64,000 nucleotides of DNA from Scybalenecus merdavium (GTDB taxonomy: Bacteria; Bacillota; Clostridia; Oscillospirales; Acutalibacteraceae), in NCBI GenBank assembly GCA_018714405.1, contig DVNM01000005.1, forward strand, positions 1 to 64,000, read 5' to 3'. How positions within the stretch are numbered: the stretch's first letter is position 1; every line of letters begins with the position of its first letter. Shown in pieces: positions 1-9,035 of this stretch. Below the pieces are notes generated by a model that was not told where the DNA came from, searched no databases, and was given only the letters and a program-made list of their open reading frames with translations. The position numbers and the translations under genes were made by a program.

Positions 1-1646
1 AAGATGAACGAGCCGATCGGGCGGTTCGGGTTCTTCAGGCCGACACGGCTGCGGCGAATGGCACGCGCAATGGCCGAAACCGCCTTATCCTGACCGACGA
101 TACGCTCATGCAAAATCTTTTCCAGATTCAGGATCTTTTCACTTTCTTCTTTCGTGATCTGCGCCACCGGGATGCCGGTCCAGTTGGAGACGACTTCGGC
201 AATGTCCTCTGCTGTCACCTCAGGCACATCGTGGGAAGAGGCATTTTTCCACTTGTCCTTTTCAGTGTCCAAAAGGTCTTTCAGTTCCTTTTCCTTGTCG
301 CGCAGCTTGGCCGCCTCTTCAAAATTCTGGGCGTTGACGGCCGACTGCTTTTCCTGGGAAAGGCGCTTGATCTCGGCCTCCATCTCCTGCAGGTTCTGCG
401 GCGGCGTGAACGCTTTTAAGCGCAGTTCAGAAGCGGACTCATCGATCAGGTCGATGGCCTTATCGGGCAGATAACGGTCTGCAATATAGCGCGAACTCAT
501 TTTTACAGCCGCGTCAATCGCTTCGTCGGTGATTTTGACCTTATGGTGCGCCTCGTACTTGTCGCGCAGGCCTTTCAGGATCTCGACGGCCTCTTCCGGC
601 GTCGGTTCCCCGACCAAAATGGACTGGAACCGGCGCTCCAGCGCAGCGTCTTTTTCAATGTATTTGCGGTATTCGTCGATCGTCGTAGCGCCGATCACCT
701 GGATCTCGCCGCGGGCCAGCGCCGGCTTCAGAATATTGGCCGCGTCCACAGCGCCCTCGGCCGCACCGGCGCCGACGATCGTGTGCACCTCGTCGATAAA
801 AAGGATGATGTCTTTGGCGGCCTTGACTTCATCGAGCGCTTTTTGAATACGCTCTTCAAAATCGCCCCTGTATTTCGTGCCGGCGACCATAGAGGTCAGA
901 TCCAGCGAAATGATCTTTTTGCCGCGCAGCAGCTCGGGCACCTCGTCCTTAGCGATTTTCAGCGCCAGCCCCTCTGCAATGGCGGTTTTGCCCACGCCGG
1001 GCTCACCGATCAGACAAGGGTTGTTTTTGGTGCGGCGGGAAAGGATCTGGATCACACGCTCGATTTCTTTGTCACGGCCGATGACCGGGTCGATCTTGCC
1101 TTCTTTGGCAAGCGCCGTCAGGTCTTTGCCGTACTTATCCAGCGTTTCGTGGCCGGACTTGCCGCCCTTTGCCTTTTTCTCGCCCTGCGCAGCGGACGCC
1201 GTCTCTCCGCCGCCGAGCGATGACGCCAGCGTCTGCATAAGTGCATCCGGCGTAACGCCGCAAGCCTGCAGATACTGCACAGCATAGCAGTCGTCCTCCT
1301 GCAAAATCGCCATCAGCAGGTGCTCTGTGCCGACAAAGCTGTGGAACATGCCGCTGGCTGTCTGGTAAGCGATTTCCAAAATACGCTTTGCCTGCGGGGT
1401 AAAATAGCTGGGGCTCAGTTTGGTCGGTGAACCAATGCCGGTATTTGACTTGATAAGTTCCTCGATCGTTTTCGTATCAATATCATTTTCACTGAGCACA
1501 ACCGCGCCGACGCCTGTGCCCTCTTTCAAAATGCCGAGCAAAATATGCTCGCTGCCAATGTAGTTGTGGCCGAAATCCTCGGCGCACTCAATGGCAATGT
1601 TCAGTGCCTCATTGGCTTTGGCTGTAAAGTTGCTGAATTTATACAT
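1..1646 (-). CDS. clpC: ATP-dependent Clp protease ATPase subunit ClpC (C-terminal part beyond the window)
   Basis: AAA+ unfoldase that feeds proteins, including arginine-phosphorylated ones, to ClpP. About 548 residues are visible. Two Clp_N repeats occupy roughly residues 1-145, the first Walker A (GEPGVGKT) is at 214-221, Walker B-type FIDEVHT follows, and a UVR-like coiled region (NFEEAAKLRDKEKELKDLL) sits between the ATPase domains. The frame runs off the left edge just before the second ATPase domain. The ATG at 1646 is preceded by GGAGG at good spacing. It is the last gene of ctsR-mcsA-mcsB-clpC and should be repressed by CtsR. Confidence 0.97.
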   Translation of the reverse strand, partial: MYKFSNFTAKANEALNIAIECAEDFGHNYIGSEHILLGILKEGTGVGAVVLSENDIDTKTIEELIKSNTGIGSPTKLSPSYFTPQAKRILEIAYQTASGMFHSFVGTEHLLMAILQEDDCYAVQYLQACGVTPDALMQTLASSLGGGETASAAQGEKKAKGGKSGHETLDKYGKDLTALAKEGKIDPVIGRDKEIERVIQILSRRTKNNPCLIGEPGVGKTAIAEGLALKIAKDEVPELLRGKKIISLDLTSMVAGTKYRGDFEERIQKALDEVKAAKDIILFIDEVHTIVGAGAAEGAVDAANILKPALARGEIQVIGATTIDEYRKYIEKDAALERRFQSILVGEPTPEEAVEILKGLRDKYEAHHKVKITDEAIDAAVKMSSRYIADRYLPDKAIDLIDESASELRLKAFTPPQNLQEMEAEIKRLSQEKQSAVNAQNFEEAAKLRDKEKELKDLLDTEKDKWKNASSHDVPEVTAEDIAEVVSNWTGIPVAQITKEESEKILNLEKILHERIVGQDKAVSAIARAIRRSRVGLKNPNRPIGSFI

Positions 1647-1687
1647 GATGTTTTCCTCCAATCGGTGAAAGAAAACGCTCTTTCACT

Positions 1688-2692
1688 TTAATATTTGCCA
1701 AGTGCCTCGCGCGTGATCGAGGCGCGCAGCTTATCGCGCTCCTGCGCTTCAAGGTCTGCCCCCGCGCGCACCGTTAAATTGCCGCGCTGCACACCGATCA
1801 TCAGTGCGTTGATCGTTTCGTAGGGCACTTCAAAGTAGCCGAGCGAAACGCCCAGACGCACCAGGGAGATCAGGCTCAAAAATTCTGACGAAGTCAGCTT
1901 TCTGGCCATTTTCAGTGTGCCGAAGGCACGGTACACGCGGTCCTCAAACGCGTCCAGATCTTTCAGATCTTCACGCGCAGCGCGTTCCTGTTTTACGATT
2001 TGGTCGCATATTGCACTCAGGTTTTCCACAGCGCTTTTTTCTGTGATGCCCATCGTGATCTGGTTGGAAAGATAGTAAAAAGCATCCTTATCGGAATAGA
2101 CCGGCTTCATAGAAAGGCCGAGCTTATTGACCATTGCGGACAAACGGCCGACCTGACCGCGCGCAACAAGCGCCGGAATGTGCAGCAGCACAGATGCCTT
2201 GAGCCCCGTGCCAAGGTCGGTCGGGCTGGAAGTCAGAAAACCGAGCTTGTCGTCAAACGCGATCTTCAGGCGCTTCAGAAGCACGTCGTCGATCTTGTCG
2301 GCCTCGCGGTAGGCCTCCATAAGATCCTGACCGCTGCGCATGACCTGCAAACGGATATGATCCTCTTCGCAGAGCATGATGGAAACGGTCTCGTCGTTGG
2401 AAAGGATCAGCGCACCATTTTCGCGCCCGTTTACAAACTGGCTTGTGATCAGGTGCTTTTCCACAAGCGCCTGCGCCTCGGCGTCCTTCATCTGCGACAT
2501 GTCGAGCAGATTCAGGTCGCCGGCCAGTTCGGAATTTTTCAGCGCCGCAAAAATTTTACGGCTGACGGTGCGCCGCAGGTCGCCGCTCATGCGTGACGGA
2601 AACGGCGCATCTTCCAGATTGCGTGCCAAACGGATACGCGACGAAAGTACGACGTCGCTGTTTTTGCCCTGTGCAATATACCACTTATCCAT
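1688..2692 (-). CDS. mcsB: Protein arginine kinase McsB
   Basis: Phosphagen-kinase-fold enzyme that phosphorylates arginines on proteins, marking them for ClpC-ClpP and inactivating CtsR. It is 334 aa, slightly short for the family. The N-terminal VVLSSRIRLARNLEDAPFP motif is typical. The usual NEEDH loop reads LCEEDHIRLQ, with Cys in place of Asn. The C-terminal RDxxRA phospho-arginine-binding motif is kept (RDKLRA). It lies 2 bases after mcsA, so translation is probably coupled. The assignment is firm from sequence and operon order. Confidence 0.96.
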   Translation of the reverse strand: MDKWYIAQGKNSDVVLSSRIRLARNLEDAPFPSRMSGDLRRTVSRKIFAALKNSELAGDLNLLDMSQMKDAEAQALVEKHLITSQFVNGRENGALILSNDETVSIMLCEEDHIRLQVMRSGQDLMEAYREADKIDDVLLKRLKIAFDDKLGFLTSSPTDLGTGLKASVLLHIPALVARGQVGRLSAMVNKLGLSMKPVYSDKDAFYYLSNQITMGITEKSAVENLSAICDQIVKQERAAREDLKDLDAFEDRVYRAFGTLKMARKLTSSEFLSLISLVRLGVSLGYFEVPYETINALMIGVQRGNLTVRAGADLEAQERDKLRASITREALGKY

Positions 2693-2694
2693 TT

Positions 2695-3222
2695 TTACTT
2701 ATCCCCCTCAAGCTCTTTGATCGTATCACGCAAAACGGCTGCCCGTTCAAAGTTCTGCGTTTTAATGGCTTCTTTCAGTTCCTCTTTCAGGCGGTCGACC
2801 TCGCTCAGCGGATTTTCGGCCTTGGGCGCTTCTTTCTTTGCGTCCGTCTCATTTTCCTGCGTATAATGCACATGCTTGCCGATGTGGTGCACATTGCCGT
2901 GCATGCGCTCCAAAGACGGATAAAGCTGCTCATAGAACTTGTCGTAGCAGTGTGCGCAGCCCATCTTGCCGCTCGACACAATGTCGTTCAGGCTGGAGTT
3001 GCAGTAGCCGCAGCGGTCCACGCCGGCCAGTGCATTGAACGCCGCCGTAGAGGCGCCGAGAAAGTTGCCGAAAAAGGAGCCCAGATTAAACGGCTCGAAC
3101 ATGTCGTTTGCATGCAGTTCCTTGGCACAATCAGGGCAAAGGTACATTTCGGTCACATGACCGTTGATATTCTGACGGATATGGGTGGTTGCTTCGTTTT
3201 GGTTACAGCGTTGACATCTCAT
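2695..3222 (-). CDS. mcsA: McsA, zinc-finger activator of McsB
   Basis: Adaptor and activator of the McsB kinase. It has four CxxC pairs (C3/C6, C29/C32, C71/C74, C89/C92) that should form two zinc-binding modules. A UVR-type helical motif lies at the C-terminus (EELKEAIKTQNFERAAVLRD). At 175 aa it matches the family size. The operon order ctsR-mcsA-mcsB-clpC is the classic Firmicutes one. Confidence 0.95.
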   Translation of the reverse strand: MRCQRCNQNEATTHIRQNINGHVTEMYLCPDCAKELHANDMFEPFNLGSFFGNFLGASTAAFNALAGVDRCGYCNSSLNDIVSSGKMGCAHCYDKFYEQLYPSLERMHGNVHHIGKHVHYTQENETDAKKEAPKAENPLSEVDRLKEELKEAIKTQNFERAAVLRDTIKELEGDK

Positions 3223-3233
3223 AGTGATTCCTC

Positions 3234-3695
3234 CTAATTGCTGTAATTCAGCAGTAAATTTTTAAATAAATTTGCACGGATCTTATCCTTTGTCTGGCGT
3301 GTAAGCGGTGCCGGCGTGTCTTTAAAAATATTGTCAGACACACTGCCGAGCATCATTTTTGCGCCCTTTTCGTCAATCACATTCTGGCGATGCAGATTAT
3401 AGATATTGGCGGCCGCCGTTTTTTCATCGATCGAGTCGCCGATGGAATTGATCAGGTGCATGATCACAGCCGATTTGCTGCCTGCGCGCGTGATCAGGAT
3501 GTAACCGCCACCGCCGCGCCGGCTTTCAATGGTGTAGCCCTGCTCCGGCGTAAAGCGCGAAGTGATCACATAGTTGATCTGACTGGGCACGCAGCCGATC
3601 TGCTGTGCCAGATCATTGCGCCGGATCTGCACGGTCGGGCTGCCGTCCGAAAACATGTCCAGAATGACATTGGCGATCAAATCTGACATCTTCAT
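3234..3695 (-). CDS. ctsR: Transcriptional repressor CtsR
   Basis: Class III heat-shock repressor that binds heptad repeats and is released on heat or by McsB. The open frame reaches 3785, but conserved CtsR sequence begins at the ATG at 3695 (MKMSDLIANVI), which follows an AAGGA ribosome site. The product is 153 aa. The wing region contains the Gly-rich ESRRGGGGYI, diagnostic of CtsR. A consensus CtsR operator lies just upstream, so the operon is autoregulated. An ATG two codons later (3689) is an alternative start. Confidence 0.95.
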   Translation of the reverse strand: MKMSDLIANVILDMFSDGSPTVQIRRNDLAQQIGCVPSQINYVITSRFTPEQGYTIESRRGGGGYILITRAGSKSAVIMHLINSIGDSIDEKTAAANIYNLHRQNVIDEKGAKMMLGSVSDNIFKDTPAPLTRQTKDKIRANLFKNLLLNYSN

Positions 3696-3750
3696 TTTCC
3701 GATCATCTTCCTTCCCTACAGGTTTAGGAGAAAGATTGTCAAATTTTGAC

Positions 3751-3767
3751 TTTGACTTTCTTTGACC
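3751..3767 (-). promoter_or_regulatory. CtsR operator
   Basis: On the minus strand this reads GGTCAAAGAAAGTCAAA, an exact match to the CtsR consensus RGTCAAANANRGTCAAA. It lies just downstream of the ctsR promoter, so bound CtsR would block transcription. A further GTCAAA/TTTGAC pair adjoins it at about 3738-3750. Confidence 0.95.
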
Positions 3768-3776
3768 TTTAACTAC

Positions 3777-3804
3777 ATTATACACAATGGTCAGAGAAAG
3801 TCAA
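3777..3804 (-). promoter_or_regulatory. Sigma-A promoter of the ctsR operon
   Basis: On the minus strand: -35 TTGACT (3799-3804), 16-base spacer, -10 TATAAT (3777-3782). It sits directly upstream of the CtsR operator. Confidence 0.8.
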
Positions 3805-4004
3805 GACTTTTTTCAAAAAATTTTTCAAAATTTTTGAAAGCCGCGCCGCTGCCCGCTCCAAAGCCGAAAAGCACCGTAAAACGCAACGCCGCACACGGTG
3901 CACATTCCCTGCCCTTTTGCAAAAACATACGGTAAAAACGGCTGCAAAATACAGCGGCCGTCTCCCCAAGATCCGCGCGCACATGCAAAATCAGCAATTT
4001 TTTC

Positions 4005-4033
4005 TTTACGAAAGGCAGTATTGGCGGTATAAT
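4005..4033 (+). promoter_or_regulatory. Probable promoter of the NAD salvage genes
   Basis: -35-like TTTACG (4005-4010), 17-base spacer, perfect -10 TATAAT (4028-4033), about 70 bases before the nicotinamidase start. The rest of the 3805-4001 intergenic stretch holds no gene I can support. Confidence 0.6.
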
Positions 4034-4101
4034 AATAAATATACATCCTAATATTGCAATATTCTGCAGCTACTGCACAAGCGCAAAAGGAGAAGATGCA
4101 A

Positions 4102-4635
4102 ATGAAAAAGTGCCTGATCGTGGTGGACTACCAAAACGACTTTGTGACCGGCAGCCTTGGCTTTCCGCAGGCAAAGGAACTGGACAGCCGGATCGCCGCA
4201 AAAATAGACGCCTACCACCAAAACGGCGACGACGTGCTGTTTACCTTTGACACGCACGGCGACGATTACCTGACCACCCGGGAAGGGCGCGCGCTGCCCA
4301 TTGCCCACTGCCTGGAAAATACGCCCGGGCACGATCTTTACGGCAAAACAGCTGCCTGCCGGCAGGCGCAGGACCGCTGCTTTTACAAATCTACCTACGG
4401 CAGCGACACGCTTTTTGACTACCTGCGCGCCAATGCTTACCAGTCTATTGAGCTGGTCGGGCTGGTCAGCAACATCTGCGTGCTCTCCAACGCCGTTCTG
4501 GCAAAAACAGCACAGCCGGAGACACAGATTTTTGTGGATGCCGCCTGTACCGATTCAAACGACAAAGCCCTGCACCGCGCCGCACTGCAGGTGATGCAGG
4601 GGATCCAGATCGACATAATCAACGAAAGGGAATAA
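4102..4635 (+). CDS. pncA: Nicotinamidase / isochorismatase-family cysteine hydrolase
   Basis: Likely hydrolyses nicotinamide to nicotinate. The expected triad is present: D10 (VVDYQNDF), K96 (FYKSTYG) and C126 (GLVSNICVLSNA), plus metal ligands D50, H52 and H69. The frame opens at 4054, but the ATG at 4102 lies nine bases after AGGAG and starts the family-typical MKKCLIVVDYQNDF, giving 177 aa. The next gene, three bases on, is nicotinate phosphoribosyltransferase, so the pair forms a nicotinamide to NaMN salvage route. Substrate is inferred from motif plus neighbour. Confidence 0.88.
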   Translation: MKKCLIVVDYQNDFVTGSLGFPQAKELDSRIAAKIDAYHQNGDDVLFTFDTHGDDYLTTREGRALPIAHCLENTPGHDLYGKTAACRQAQDRCFYKSTYGSDTLFDYLRANAYQSIELVGLVSNICVLSNAVLAKTAQPETQIFVDAACTDSNDKALHRAALQVMQGIQIDIINERE

Positions 4636-4638
4636 AAA

Positions 4639-6090
4639 ATGACTGAAAGAAATCTGTCCATGCTGTTTGACTTCTATGAACTGACTATGGCAAACGGCTA
4701 CTTCAAAAACGGCTTTTACAAGCAAAACGCCTATTTCGACGTGTTTTTCCGCAACATTCCGGACGGCGGCGGTTTTGCCATTGCCGCCGGGCTGGAACAG
4801 GTGATCGACTACATCAAGGACCTGCATTTTACAGACGAAGACATTGCCTACTTAAAAAGCAACGGCAGCTTTGACGATGCGTTCCTGAACGCTTTGAAAG
4901 ATTTTCATTTTACCGGCGACATTTACGCCGTGCCGGAGGGTACGCCCGTATTTCCGGGCGAGCCGCTGCTGACGGTAAAAGCCCCGGCCGCGCAGGCGCA
5001 GCTGATCGAAACTTACCTGCTGCTGGCGATCAACCACCAGTCGCTGATCGCCACAAAGGCAAACCGTATGGTACGCGCCGCACAGGGGCGGCCGATCATG
5101 GAATTCGGCGCACGCCGCGCACAGGGCACCGATGCCGCCGTGCTGGGTGCGCGTGCAGCCTACATCGGCGGCTGTGCGGCCACCTCGTGCACGCTTTGTG
5201 ACGAACTGTACGGTGTGCCGGCTGCCGGCACGATGGCGCACGCCTGGGTGCAGATGTTTGACTCCGAATACGAAGCCTTTAAAACCTACTGCGAGCTGTA
5301 CCCGCACAACGCCGTTCTTCTGGTAGACACTTACAACACCATCAAAAGCGGTGTGCCAAACGCCATCCGCGCATTTAAAGAGGTGCTGGTGCCGCAGGGC
5401 ATCACCAACTTCGGCATCCGCCTGGATTCGGGCGACATCTCCTACCTTTCCAAGAAGGCGCGCAAAATGCTGGATGAAGCCGGTTTACCAACCTGCACGA
5501 TCACAGCCTCCAATGCGCTGGACGAATACCTGATCCGCGATTTGATGATGCAGGGCGCACAAATCGACTCTTTCGGTGTGGGCGAGCGGCTGATCACCGC
5601 CAAAAGCGACCCGATCTTCGGCGGCGTGTATAAACTGGCGGCCGTAGAAGATGAAAACGGTGTGATCCAGCCGAAAATCAAAATCAGTGAAAACACCGCC
5701 AAAATCACAAACCCGCATTTCAAAAAAGTCTACCGCTACTACGACAACGAAAGCGAAAAGGCACTGGCAGACGAGATATGCCTGTACAACGAGACCGTGG
5801 AAAGCGGCGAACCGCACACGATTTTTGACCAGAACGCCACCTGGAAAACGAAAACGCTGACCGACTTCACAGCACGCGAGCTGCTGGTGCCTGTATTTAA
5901 AAACGGAAAATGCGTGTACACATCCCCTGCCCTTAAGGATATACGCGCCTACTGCCTGCAGGAGGTCGAGCTGCTTTGGGATGAGGTCAAACGCTTTGAA
6001 AACCCACACACATATTATGTTGACCTTTCCAAAAAGCTGTGGGAAGTCAAGCGCAGCTTGCTGCAGCAGGTCAAAGACAGCTGTTCATGA
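4639..6090 (+). CDS. pncB: Nicotinate phosphoribosyltransferase
   Basis: Converts nicotinate and PRPP to nicotinate mononucleotide in NAD salvage. The 483-aa length and motifs (DFYELTMANGYF near the start, MEFGARRAQGTDAA, VDTYNTIKSGVPNAI, IRLDSGDISYLS, SFGVGERL) are typical of the Firmicutes long form. It follows pncA by three bases, and its TGA overlaps the ATG of the next gene (ATGA), pointing to one transcript. Confidence 0.95.
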   Translation: MTERNLSMLFDFYELTMANGYFKNGFYKQNAYFDVFFRNIPDGGGFAIAAGLEQVIDYIKDLHFTDEDIAYLKSNGSFDDAFLNALKDFHFTGDIYAVPEGTPVFPGEPLLTVKAPAAQAQLIETYLLLAINHQSLIATKANRMVRAAQGRPIMEFGARRAQGTDAAVLGARAAYIGGCAATSCTLCDELYGVPAAGTMAHAWVQMFDSEYEAFKTYCELYPHNAVLLVDTYNTIKSGVPNAIRAFKEVLVPQGITNFGIRLDSGDISYLSKKARKMLDEAGLPTCTITASNALDEYLIRDLMMQGAQIDSFGVGERLITAKSDPIFGGVYKLAAVEDENGVIQPKIKISENTAKITNPHFKKVYRYYDNESEKALADEICLYNETVESGEPHTIFDQNATWKTKTLTDFTARELLVPVFKNGKCVYTSPALKDIRAYCLQEVELLWDEVKRFENPHTYYVDLSKKLWEVKRSLLQQVKDSCS

Positions 6091-6833
6091 AAATAATGGA
6101 AAACAAAATTCGCACGCCGCAGGAAATCAGCGCGTACATGACCGCATTGAAAACATGGATGCAGGAAAACCAAAACACACCGGCCGAGGAAATGGGCAGC
6201 TTTTTTGCCGCACGCCTGCACATTTATGAAGACCGCCACCTGTCGCAATGGGGCGAAGAATATGCGCATATTGCCGAATTTTTTGACGACAAAATGCAGA
6301 CGCTTTTGGATCTTGGCTGCGGTACCGGACTGGAGCTGAAAGCCATCTTTGCACGTTTTCCAAACGCAAAAGTGACCGGTATTGATTTGTCTGCTGAAAT
6401 GCTGCAAAAACTGCAAGAAAAATTCAAAAACAAAAACATAGAACTGCTCCAGGCCGATTACACAAAATACCCGTTTGAAAAAACGCAGTATGACGCCGCG
6501 CTCTCTTTTGAAACGCTGCACCACTTTACATACGATGAGAAAAAGGCGCTTTACCGCAAAATTTTTCAGGCGCTGCGCCCCGGCGGATACTACATAGAAT
6601 GTGATTACACTGCCTGCTGCGAGGAAGAAGAAGCGCTTTGCCTGGCCTACCGCGCCAAAAAGCGCCGGGCCAGTAGCCTGCCGGACAACACCTGGCTGCA
6701 TGTGGACATTCCGCTAACCGCAGAGCACCAGACAGAGCTTATGAAAGCCGCCGGATTTCAGACGGTAAAAATCCTTTACCAAAACGGCAGCACCGTCATT
6801 TACCGCGCCGATAAAGCCAGTATCAACAAATAA
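6087..6833 (+). CDS. Class I SAM-dependent methyltransferase
   Basis: A Rossmann-type methyltransferase of 248 aa. The SAM-binding motif I is LLDLGCGTGLELKAI and the acidic end of strand 2 is VTGIDLSAEML. A post-core SFETLHHFTYDEKKALYRK block and the RPGGYYIECDYT loop follow. The ATG at 6087 overlaps the pncB stop (ATGA), arguing for translational coupling, although the frame is open upstream. The substrate cannot be told; cotranscription with NAD salvage genes is suggestive but not decisive. Confidence 0.85.
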   Translation: MKIMENKIRTPQEISAYMTALKTWMQENQNTPAEEMGSFFAARLHIYEDRHLSQWGEEYAHIAEFFDDKMQTLLDLGCGTGLELKAIFARFPNAKVTGIDLSAEMLQKLQEKFKNKNIELLQADYTKYPFEKTQYDAALSFETLHHFTYDEKKALYRKIFQALRPGGYYIECDYTACCEEEEALCLAYRAKKRRASSLPDNTWLHVDIPLTAEHQTELMKAAGFQTVKILYQNGSTVIYRADKASINK

Positions 6834-6840
6834 TACCTAT

Positions 6841-6882
6841 AAAAAGACAGACCTGTTCATGAAAAACAGGTCTGTCTTTTTT
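6841..6882. terminator. Bidirectional terminator between the methyltransferase and sigE
   Basis: Long perfect hairpin (AAGACAGACCTGTT pairing with AACAGGTCTGTCTT) with T-runs on both sides. It serves the plus-strand methyltransferase and the minus-strand sigE, whose stop codon overlaps it. Confidence 0.93.
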
Positions 6883-7576
6883 ACAGCAAGCGCAGCATTT
6901 CCCGGCGGATCTTTTCCAGAATACGCTTTTCCAAGCGGGAAATATAGCTTTGTGAAATGCCGAGAAGATCGGCCAGCTGTTTTTGCGTGTGCTCCTTTTC
7001 CCCGTTCAAGCCGAAACGCTTGTTCATCAAGTCGCGCTCACGCTCCGGCAGCGCGTTCACCACATCGCACAGCAGGCGCTTTTCGTCCTCATACTCCACG
7101 TTCCTGGAGATCTCGTCCGGCTCACTGCCGAGAATGTCGCGCAAAAGCAGTTCATTGCCGTCCCAGTCCACGCTGAGCGGGTCGTCGAACGAAATCTCCG
7201 TCTTACTGCCCGACACTTTGCGCAGGTGCATCAGAATCTCATTTTCAATGCAGCGCGAGGCATAAGTGGCAAGCTTGATGTTTTTATTCGGGTCAAATGT
7301 GCGCACGGCCTTCATCAGGCCGATCGTGCCGATGGAGATCAGATCTTCCGTTGCGGCCGACTTGCTTTCAAATTTTTTAGCTATGTAAACGACCAGGCGC
7401 AGATTGTGCACGATCAGAAGTTCGCGGTTCTCCTCGTTGCCGTCGCGCAGCTGCTGCATGATCTTTTCTTCCTCTTTTTTGGAAAGCGGCGGCGGCAGCG
7501 ACTCGAAGCCCCCTACATAGTACACATCGCTGACGCCGAAGAGCCGGCGCAGAAAATTCATCAGCTTTTGAAACAT
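6881..7576 (-). CDS. sigE: Sporulation sigma factor SigE (pro-sigma-E)
   Basis: Mother-cell sigma factor of early sporulation, made as a membrane-held precursor. It is 231 aa. The N-terminal MFQKLMNFLRRLFGVSDVYYVGG is the pro-sequence. Region 2 contains the core-binding DLISIGTIGLMKAVRTFD and region 4 ends with the HTH LADLLGISQSYISRLEKRIL. I chose the ATG at 7576 behind GAGGTG; a GTG at 7585 overlaps that ribosome site. It directly follows spoIIGA, its processing protease. The usual neighbour sigG is not here. Confidence 0.95.
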   Translation of the reverse strand: MFQKLMNFLRRLFGVSDVYYVGGFESLPPPLSKKEEEKIMQQLRDGNEENRELLIVHNLRLVVYIAKKFESKSAATEDLISIGTIGLMKAVRTFDPNKNIKLATYASRCIENEILMHLRKVSGSKTEISFDDPLSVDWDGNELLLRDILGSEPDEISRNVEYEDEKRLLCDVVNALPERERDLMNKRFGLNGEKEHTQKQLADLLGISQSYISRLEKRILEKIRREMLRLL

Positions 7577-7586
7577 AAAAAACACC

Positions 7587-8399
7587 TCAGTCGCGTAAAA
7601 TCACAGGGTTAAAAATGGCGTTGAACGGCTTTTTGGAAAAATCCATATCCGAAAGCGCTATGTAAACGTCATGTATTTCAAACGATTTGCCTCGCGAAAC
7701 GACCGTGACGCTTTCCGGCTGAAAACACTCCATGAGGCCGCGCACGCCGATGGTATCAAACGGCACGATGCGCAGCGGCCGGCCGCGCGAGAGCAGAAAG
7801 ACGCGGCTTTTTTCAGCAATAATGACCGGCTTGCCGGAAAACGGCTCGCGCAGCTTATTGCCGGTATCGGACAGCGCCGTGAGCTGCGCGCTTTTTTCAC
7901 CGCAGCGGACCGAAAGCACATAAAGCTGCTTTTTGGACACCGCGTGCTGGTAAATGCGCACCGCAAGGCAGGCGATCCCATACGCCGCAATGCCGCTGAA
8001 CAGCAGCACACCGGTGCTGACGTCGAAATACACACTTTCATTGCGGATGACCACGCCGGGCGGCTCAAAAATGAACCAGAGCGCAATAATAATGCCCAAA
8101 AGCACCATGGACGAAATGAAAAAGACCAGCACATTTTTTAAGTACTGCTTTATCCCCTGCCACGGAAAAACGGCCAGTACAATGGCCGCCGCGCTGACGA
8201 CCTTGCCGCCGGCCGAAAGCACAAATGGCAGATGGTCGACCAGAATGACCAAAGCATACACGCCGCCGATCAGTCCGCCAATCAGCAGCCGCCAGGTTTT
8301 GATGCGCTGCTGCGAAAAAGCCGAAGTCACCAGCAGGATCAAAACCGTCATAAAAAAATTAATAAGAAAAAGCACATCCACATAAATTACCGTTTTCAT
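7587..8399 (-). CDS. spoIIGA: Sigma-E processing peptidase SpoIIGA
   Basis: Membrane aspartic protease that cleaves pro-sigma-E on signal from the forespore. About five hydrophobic segments fill residues 1-150. The soluble C-terminal part carries the aspartic-protease motif ALSDTGN, with catalytic D178 in this 270-aa version. The ATG at 8399 begins the family-like MKTVIYVDVLFLINFFM; no clear Shine-Dalgarno precedes it. It stops 10 bases before sigE, the standard spoIIG arrangement. Confidence 0.93.
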   Translation of the reverse strand: MKTVIYVDVLFLINFFMTVLILLVTSAFSQQRIKTWRLLIGGLIGGVYALVILVDHLPFVLSAGGKVVSAAAIVLAVFPWQGIKQYLKNVLVFFISSMVLLGIIIALWFIFEPPGVVIRNESVYFDVSTGVLLFSGIAAYGIACLAVRIYQHAVSKKQLYVLSVRCGEKSAQLTALSDTGNKLREPFSGKPVIIAEKSRVFLLSRGRPLRIVPFDTIGVRGLMECFQPESVTVVSRGKSFEIHDVYIALSDMDFSKKPFNAIFNPVILRD

Positions 8400-8447
8400 A
8401 GGTAAAGTATAGTGGATGTGCTTCAAATTTTTTGGCGAATCCGGCCG

Positions 8448-9035
8448 TCAGTCCAAAATCTCTACAGACTCGATCACCACATCTTCGAGCGGCTTGTCGG
8501 ACGAATCGCAGTCAGAAGCGGCGATTTTTTCCAAAACTTCGCTGCCGTCAATCAGTTGGCCGAACACTGTGTGGTGAAAATCGAGCCACGGCGTGCCGCC
8601 GACACGCATATAGTTTTCATAGACCTCTGTCGGGAAACCGCGGTCGGCAAGCTGCTTCATCTGCTCACCCATGCCATCCGGCACGGAAGAGGCCTGCACG
8701 ATGAAAAACTGGCTGCCGTTTGTGTTGGGGCCGGCATTGGCCATCGAAAGCGCACCGTAATAATTGCGTGCCTCGAGCGAAAACTCATCTTCAAACGGCT
8801 TGCCCCAAATAGACTCGCCGCCGCGGCCGGTGGCCGTCGGGTCGCCGCCCTGGATCATAAAATCACGGATCACACGGTGAAAAACCACACCGTTATAATA
8901 GCCGTTTTTCGCATGGGTCGTGAAATTTTCCACCGCTTTGGGCGCAATTTCGGGGAACAGCACAAACGTCATGTCGCCCTGATTCGTTTTGACAGTAGCC
9001 TTAAGGCCGTCTTTTACCTGAAGCTGATCAAACAT
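8448..9035 (-). CDS. Peptidyl-prolyl cis-trans isomerase, cyclophilin type
   Basis: Protein-folding catalyst that isomerises Xaa-Pro bonds. The 195-aa protein shows the cyclophilin core: FHRVIRDFMIQGGDPTATG with the catalytic Arg, FEDEF, and LSMANAGPNTNGSQFFI. There is no signal peptide, so it is cytoplasmic. The ATG at 9035 follows AAGGAG and overlaps the end of the GH2 gene by eight bases. Confidence 0.95.
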   Translation of the reverse strand: MFDQLQVKDGLKATVKTNQGDMTFVLFPEIAPKAVENFTTHAKNGYYNGVVFHRVIRDFMIQGGDPTATGRGGESIWGKPFEDEFSLEARNYYGALSMANAGPNTNGSQFFIVQASSVPDGMGEQMKQLADRGFPTEVYENYMRVGGTPWLDFHHTVFGQLIDGSEVLEKIAASDCDSSDKPLEDVVIESVEILD

